A stretch of DNA of 10,199 nt from an uncultured Clostridia bacterium (GTDB taxonomy: Bacteria; Bacillota; Clostridia; Christensenellales; Aristaeellaceae): the NCBI GenBank assembly GCA_937907055.1, contig CALCTW010000018.1:1-10199 (forward strand), read 5' to 3'. Below the pieces are notes generated by a model. The model was not told where the DNA came from and did not search any database. It saw nothing but the letters and a program-made list of their open reading frames with translations. Shown piece after piece: positions 6,513 to 10,199 of this stretch. Within the stretch, counting starts at the first letter, position 1, and each line of letters opens with the position of its first letter. Made by a program: the position numbers and the translations under genes.

Positions 6513-9023
6513 CTACTCAATGAATTCCGTCTGGGTAAATCCAAGCAAGTCCATCTGCTGATTTGCTTTCTTTTTACCGGCAGAAAGTATGTTCTGCCCG
6601 ATACTGTTCTGATTGATATTGTTGACCTCCAGCCTGGCCTCGATCTCCTGCGCGCGCGCGACAACGGCACGGGGGACACCGGCCAAACGGGCCACATAAA
6701 TACCAAAGCTCTTATCCGCGCCGCCTGATATGATTTTTCGCAGGAAGATCACATCCTCACCGTGTTCTTTCACCGCAACGCAGTAATTGACCACGCCCTC
6801 CAGCTGCCCTTCCAATTCGCTCAGTTCATGGTAATGCGTTGCAAAAAGCGTTTTTGCTCCGCACTTGGATTTATCGCAGAGATACTCGACAGCCGCCCAG
6901 GCGATGCTGAGCCCGTCAAAAGTACTGGTTCCCCGTCCGATCTCATCCAGAATGACGAGTGATTTTTCGGTCGCATTCCTGAGAATGTACGCTGTTTCAC
7001 TCATTTCTACCATGAAGGTGCTCTCACCGGCCGCAAGATCATCACTGGCGCCGACTCTTGTATAGATGCAATCGAGAAGAGGAATCGTAGCCTGTGATGC
7101 AGGGACAAAGCTTCCGATATGAGCCATCAGCGCGATCAGCGCCACCTGACGCATGTATGTGCTCTTACCGGCCATATTGGGTCCGGTAATGATCTGCATC
7201 CGGCGATCGGTTTGATTGATCAACGTATCATTTGGAACAAACGAACGGTCTGCCAGATTCTTTTCTACAACAGGATGACGGCCATCCCGAATATCGATCA
7301 CGCCATCTTCAGTAATGACAGGCTTGACATAATCATTTTCATGCGCTGCCTGTGCCAAAGAAAGGTAGGCGTCCAGCGTTTTATATCCAAGCGCGATATT
7401 CTGCAGATCAGAGATAGACGCGGAGATCTGCTGCCGGATCGAGTCGAACAGTTCTGCTTCTAATTTCTGTGCGCTATCCTGTGCTCCGCTGATCTTGATC
7501 TCGATGTTATGCAGTTCTTCCGTTGTGAAGCGCTCTGCGTTTGCCAGCGTCTGTCTTCTGACATAATGAGCAGGGACAAGATCATAAAAGGAGCGTGTCA
7601 CTTCGATGTAATAGCCAAAGACCCGATTATACTGGATCTTCAGGTTTTTGATACCCGTCTTCTCGCGTTCCCTCTGTTCAAGCTCCACAAGCCATTTCTT
7701 ACCGTCTGTGGATGCCAGACGATATTCATCCAGTTCCTTCGAGAACCCGGAACGGATATAGCCGCCGTCTGTCAGCAAAAGAGGACAATCCGGATTGATC
7801 GCGTTCAGAAGCAATTCCTGAAGCGAATCCAGGGGTTTGATCAATTGCCGGATCGCGTTGATCCCATCACCGGAAAGAGACTCGAGCAAAGAAAGAATCA
7901 CAGGAGCCTGTTCAAGCGAACGAAGAATAGAAAGACAATCACGGGCATTGATGCTCTTATAGGCCACTTTGGAAAGAAGCCGCTCGATATCATATACATT
8001 CGTCAGTACATCTCTCAGTTCCTGACTGATTACATAATTATCAAAGAGCGCTTCGACTGCATTCAGACGCAATTCGATCTTTTCTTTATCGATCAAAGGC
8101 TGCTCGACAAAAGATTTCAGCATACGTCCGCCCATGGCAGTCACGGTATGGTCAAGTACTGAAAGCAGAGATCCATTGCGTGTTTTCTCGCGTAATGTCT
8201 CTGTCAGTTCAAGATTACGCCGTGTCGCTCGGTCGAGCGGCATGGTGCTGCCTGCTTCGATCACACGAAGCGCGGCGATGTGAACAAGACTGTTTTTCTG
8301 TGTGTCGGCAAGATACCGGATCAACGCGCCTGCTGCTGAAACAGAATGCCCCATGGATTGATCCAATCCAAGAGCCGTCGCAGAAGAAGTATTGAAATGC
8401 TTTAACAGCATGCTTCGCGCGTTTTGGCTTTGGAAAGCAGCCGCCTGATACTGCGTAACACGAATCGCGCAGCAAGGCTGAACAGTCTCAAGATCGTTCG
8501 TCAGGATCTCTCCCGGGGAAATAGCCGCAACTACACTTTTCAATGTCTGCGGCGTAAAAGCAAACTGCTGCACATAAAACTCACCGGTCGATACATCGCA
8601 ATAGCTGACCGCCGCTCTTTTCCCGCTGACATAGATCACACACAGGAAATTATTATTGCGTTCTCCGATAACGCCGGTATCGGTCAGCGTACCGGGCGTG
8701 ATCACACGAATAACGTCCCGCTGAACCAGTCCTTTTGCAAGCGCAGGATCTTCCGTCTGTTCACATATCGCGACCCGGTACCCTTTCTCGATCAGTTTTG
8801 ATACGTAGTTATCAACAGCATGAAAAGGAACGCCCGCCATCGGTGCGCGTTCTTCAAGACCACAATCCTTCCCGGTCAGAACCAGTTCCAGTTCTCTCGA
8901 GGCTGTGATCGCGTCATCAAAGAACATTTCATAGAAGTCACCAACCCTGAAAAACAAAAGGGTATCGGGATTCTGTTCTTTGATATTCATATACTGCTGC
9001 ATCATAGGGGAAAGGGTTGCCAT
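6513..9023 (-). CDS. mutS: DNA mismatch repair protein MutS, ended early by an in-frame TAG
   Basis: The mismatch-recognition ATPase. The open frame gives 836 residues, starting M-A-T-L-S-P-M-M-Q-Q-Y. The mismatch-binding Phe-x-Glu motif is F30-Y-E32 in G-D-F-Y-E-M-F. The ATPase domain has Walker A G-P-N-M-A-G-K-S-T at 614-622, E-S-T-F-M-V-E-M-S-E at 667-676, Walker B L-V-I-L-D-E at 689-694, and A-T-H-Y-H-E at 728-733. Q823-M-D-L-L827 resembles a sliding-clamp binding motif. AAGGAG lies 8 bases before the ATG. The frame stops at TAG (6513-6515), but the following 28 codons still encode a normal MutS C-terminus and end at TAA 6426-6428; full length would be 865 residues. All catalytic and mismatch-binding parts are upstream of the TAG. 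The truncated protein would lack the terminal helices that, in E. coli MutS, mediate tetramer formation. A nonsense mutation, readthrough and a sequence error are all possible. Confidence 0.95.
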   Translation of the reverse strand: MATLSPMMQQYMNIKEQNPDTLLFFRVGDFYEMFFDDAITASRELELVLTGKDCGLEERAPMAGVPFHAVDNYVSKLIEKGYRVAICEQTEDPALAKGLVQRDVIRVITPGTLTDTGVIGERNNNFLCVIYVSGKRAAVSYCDVSTGEFYVQQFAFTPQTLKSVVAAISPGEILTNDLETVQPCCAIRVTQYQAAAFQSQNARSMLLKHFNTSSATALGLDQSMGHSVSAAGALIRYLADTQKNSLVHIAALRVIEAGSTMPLDRATRRNLELTETLREKTRNGSLLSVLDHTVTAMGGRMLKSFVEQPLIDKEKIELRLNAVEALFDNYVISQELRDVLTNVYDIERLLSKVAYKSINARDCLSILRSLEQAPVILSLLESLSGDGINAIRQLIKPLDSLQELLLNAINPDCPLLLTDGGYIRSGFSKELDEYRLASTDGKKWLVELEQREREKTGIKNLKIQYNRVFGYYIEVTRSFYDLVPAHYVRRQTLANAERFTTEELHNIEIKISGAQDSAQKLEAELFDSIRQQISASISDLQNIALGYKTLDAYLSLAQAAHENDYVKPVITEDGVIDIRDGRHPVVEKNLADRSFVPNDTLINQTDRRMQIITGPNMAGKSTYMRQVALIALMAHIGSFVPASQATIPLLDCIYTRVGASDDLAAGESTFMVEMSETAYILRNATEKSLVILDEIGRGTSTFDGLSIAWAAVEYLCDKSKCGAKTLFATHYHELSELEGQLEGVVNYCVAVKEHGEDVIFLRKIISGGADKSFGIYVARLAGVPRAVVARAQEIEARLEVNNINQNSIGQNILSAGKKKANQQMDLLGFTQTEFIE

Positions 9024-9046
9024 GGTCGTTACTCCTTATCTGATCG

Positions 9047-9442
9047 TCAATGGCATCCACCGCAGCTGCTGCAATTCCCGCTGCATCCGGAGCCGGAGCT
9101 TTCGGGGGAGATCACACTCTGCAGTTCTTCATTGATCATGTTCATCATCATTGTAAAGATATTACGGGCATCCTGCATTGCCTTTGCAAGCGGCAAAGCC
9201 CGCATATCAAGCTGAACCTGTTCCAGTTCCTTGGAAAGCGCAGCGATCTTTTCAAAGTCCGGCTTATCTTCTCCGGTAGCATCCTGCATTTCCTGATACT
9301 TCTCATAATACTTTGCGGAAAGCTGCATCATCTCAGGATCATTCATGGCAGCTTCTTCAGCAAGTCGCATATTGATAAACTCCTTGCTTACAGCGATCTC
9401 CTGCGCAAGTTCTTTTGCTTTGGCCTGAACCTTCTCATTCAT
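9047..9442 (-). CDS. YlbF/YmcA-family protein with cysteine-rich tail
   Basis: A 131-residue, almost wholly helical protein of the Com_YlbF family. Residues 1-30 and 36-110 form predicted long helices with the family's acidic and glutamine-rich character, including the break N-D-P-E-M near 34-38. The C-terminus, residues 116-131, is a short Ser/Gly tail with four cysteines (C120, C124, C127, C130; spacing C-x3-C-x2-C-x2-C) and a final His. In B. subtilis the YlbF, YmcA and YaaT proteins (RicF, RicA, RicT) form a complex that binds Fe-S clusters, influences RNase Y specificity, and is needed for competence, sporulation and biofilm formation. Position between miaB and mutS matches B. subtilis ymcA, so ricA/ymcA is the best guess, but sequence alone cannot exclude a YlbF-type paralogue. 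AGGAG is 10 bases from the ATG and fused to the miaB stop as TAAGGAG. The gene ends 23 bases before mutS. Confidence 0.88.
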   Translation of the reverse strand: MNEKVQAKAKELAQEIAVSKEFINMRLAEEAAMNDPEMMQLSAKYYEKYQEMQDATGEDKPDFEKIAALSKELEQVQLDMRALPLAKAMQDARNIFTMMMNMINEELQSVISPESSGSGCSGNCSSCGGCH

Positions 9443-9456
9443 GTATATTCATCTCC

Positions 9457-10199
9457 TTATATCATTTTTCCTTTGAGCGTTGTCTTACCGTATCCCGTGA
9501 TCTCAACATTCACGATTTCTCCTGCCTGTCTGTGCAGGGTATTCTCAAAGTTGACTGAGATATTGCGTCCGCTCTTGCCGGTGATCATCATTTCATCACG
9601 TTTGGAGGAACCGGTGATCAATACGCTTTCCTTCTTCCCGATCATGGATTCAAAGACAGCCTTTGTCTTATTCTCCTGCAGCGCGATCAGCCTTCCGATC
9701 CGCTCGCTCGCTACATCATCCGGAATCTGAGCCGGCATCTGAGCCGCTCTTGTTCCTACACGGGGGCTATAGATAAAGGTGAACGCGCTGTCATATCCTA
9801 CTTCATCCACCAGACTCATCGTATCCATGAATTCCGCTTCCGTTTCGCCCGGGAAAGCAACAATAAGGTCTGTCGTCAAACCGATATCCGGCACTGCCTC
9901 GCGGATCTTCTTCACCTTATCCATATACTGTTCTCTGGTATAATGGCGATTCATCATCTGAAGGATCCGATCATTGCCCGATTGCGCGGGCAAATGGAAA
10001 TGACGGCAGATCTGAGGTGTTCTGGCGATCTCCTCGATCAAGGCATCCGTCAGGTCCTTCGGATGGCTGGTCATAAAGCGGATGCGGGGGATACCTGTCT
10101 TCGCGACTTCATGAAGCAATTTCGCAAAATCCGGATTTCCGTCAAGATCCTTACCATAACTGTTCACATTCTGACCAAGAAGCATGATCTCCTGAACGC
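9457..10199 (-). CDS. miaB: tRNA-2-methylthio-N6-dimethylallyladenosine synthase, C-terminal part (5' end outside the window)
   Basis: MiaB is a radical-SAM Fe-S enzyme that adds a methylthio group to i6A37 of tRNA, the product of MiaA. About 246 residues are visible, entering the window in V-Q-E-I-M-L-L-G-Q-N-V-N-S-Y-G. Counting from the M of that segment, family motifs are S-H-P-K-D-L at 40-45, H-L-P-A-Q-S-G at 64-70, M-N-R-H-Y-T-R-E-Q-Y at 78-87, T-D-L-I-V-A-F-P-G-E-T at 105-115 and Y-S-P-R-V-G-T-R-A-A at 139-148. The last ~60 residues form a TRAM RNA-binding domain ending K-G-K-M-I. The N-terminal methylthiotransferase domain and the radical-SAM C-x3-C-x2-C lie outside. The Q-N-V-N-S-Y-G segment and the synteny favour MiaB over RimO or MtaB. 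It is the most upstream visible gene of the minus-strand operon; the promoter is off the window. Confidence 0.95.
   Translation of the reverse strand, partial: VQEIMLLGQNVNSYGKDLDGNPDFAKLLHEVAKTGIPRIRFMTSHPKDLTDALIEEIARTPQICRHFHLPAQSGNDRILQMMNRHYTREQYMDKVKKIREAVPDIGLTTDLIVAFPGETEAEFMDTMSLVDEVGYDSAFTFIYSPRVGTRAAQMPAQIPDDVASERIGRLIALQENKTKAVFESMIGKKESVLITGSSKRDEMMITGKSGRNISVNFENTLHRQAGEIVNVEITGYGKTTLKGKMI

Noticed and set aside
6513..6515. Programmed frameshift as the explanation for the mutS stop
   Set aside because: The downstream tail is in the same frame as the upstream gene, so no shift is needed, and I see no convincing slippery site next to the TAG.
7509..8162. Long plus-strand open frame (217 codons) opposite mutS
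   Set aside because: It lies wholly antisense to conserved mutS domains, has no good ribosome binding site and resembles no protein family; it is a shadow of mutS codon use.
9050..9730. Plus-strand 226-codon frame opposite the YlbF/YmcA-family gene and miaB
   Set aside because: It includes a hydrophobic stretch that could look like a membrane protein, but it spans two real opposite genes and their junction and has no ribosome binding site.
1..10199. CRISPR arrays, tRNA or rRNA genes, insertion sequences, phage or defence genes
   Set aside because: No spaced direct repeats, cloverleaf-like segments, transposase motifs or flanking duplications were seen; almost every base belongs to a conserved housekeeping gene.

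Overview
This window looks like ordinary housekeeping chromosome from a member of the Bacillota, most likely clostridial. G+C appears moderate by eye. Evidence for this is the minus-strand order miaB - YlbF/YmcA-family gene - mutS - mutL - miaA - ynbB, which resembles the Bacillus/Clostridium neighbourhood, a MutL with the endonuclease motifs found in bacteria lacking MutH, strong AGGAG ribosome binding sites, and an rsgA-rpe pair. I cannot place it to genus. There are no RNA genes, mobile elements, CRISPR arrays or phage traces, and no gene-free stretch longer than about 100 bases.

Layout. Plus strand, 1-2161: the 3' end of rsgA overlaps rpe by 8 bases, and ksgA starts on the base after the rpe stop. 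A 79-base gap then carries a strong extended -10 promoter overlapped by a perfect 11-bp inverted repeat. It drives a 155-residue single-pass membrane protein of unknown function. The plus-strand transcript ends at an intrinsic terminator that lies inside the convergent ynbB gene. Minus strand, 10199 down to 2173: a tightly packed operon of miaB (5' end off the window), a YlbF/YmcA-family gene with a cysteine-rich tail, mutS, mutL, miaA and ynbB.

How the genes work together. RsgA and KsgA act late in 30S ribosomal subunit maturation, and Rpe is a pentose-phosphate enzyme. MiaA and MiaB make successive modifications at A37 of tRNAs (i6A, then ms2i6A). MutS and MutL are the mismatch-repair pair. 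YnbB is a PLP-dependent enzyme of unsettled physiological role. The YlbF/YmcA-family protein resembles subunits of the Bacillus Fe-S cluster complex that affects RNase Y and development.

Main anomaly. mutS has an in-frame TAG at 6513-6515. The reading frame then continues for 28 sense codons encoding a recognisable MutS C-terminus (S-M-T-P-M-D-A-L-N) to a TAA at 6426-6428. That TAA is fused to the mutL ribosome binding site and lies 9 bases before the mutL start. Either mutS carries a recent nonsense mutation, or the TAG is read through, or the base is a sequence error. The truncated product would keep the probable clamp-binding motif but lose the C-terminal oligomerisation helices. Smaller points are a roughly fourfold excess of GATC, the promoter-overlapping palindrome, and the terminator embedded in the opposing gene. 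I see no convincing new multi-gene system here.
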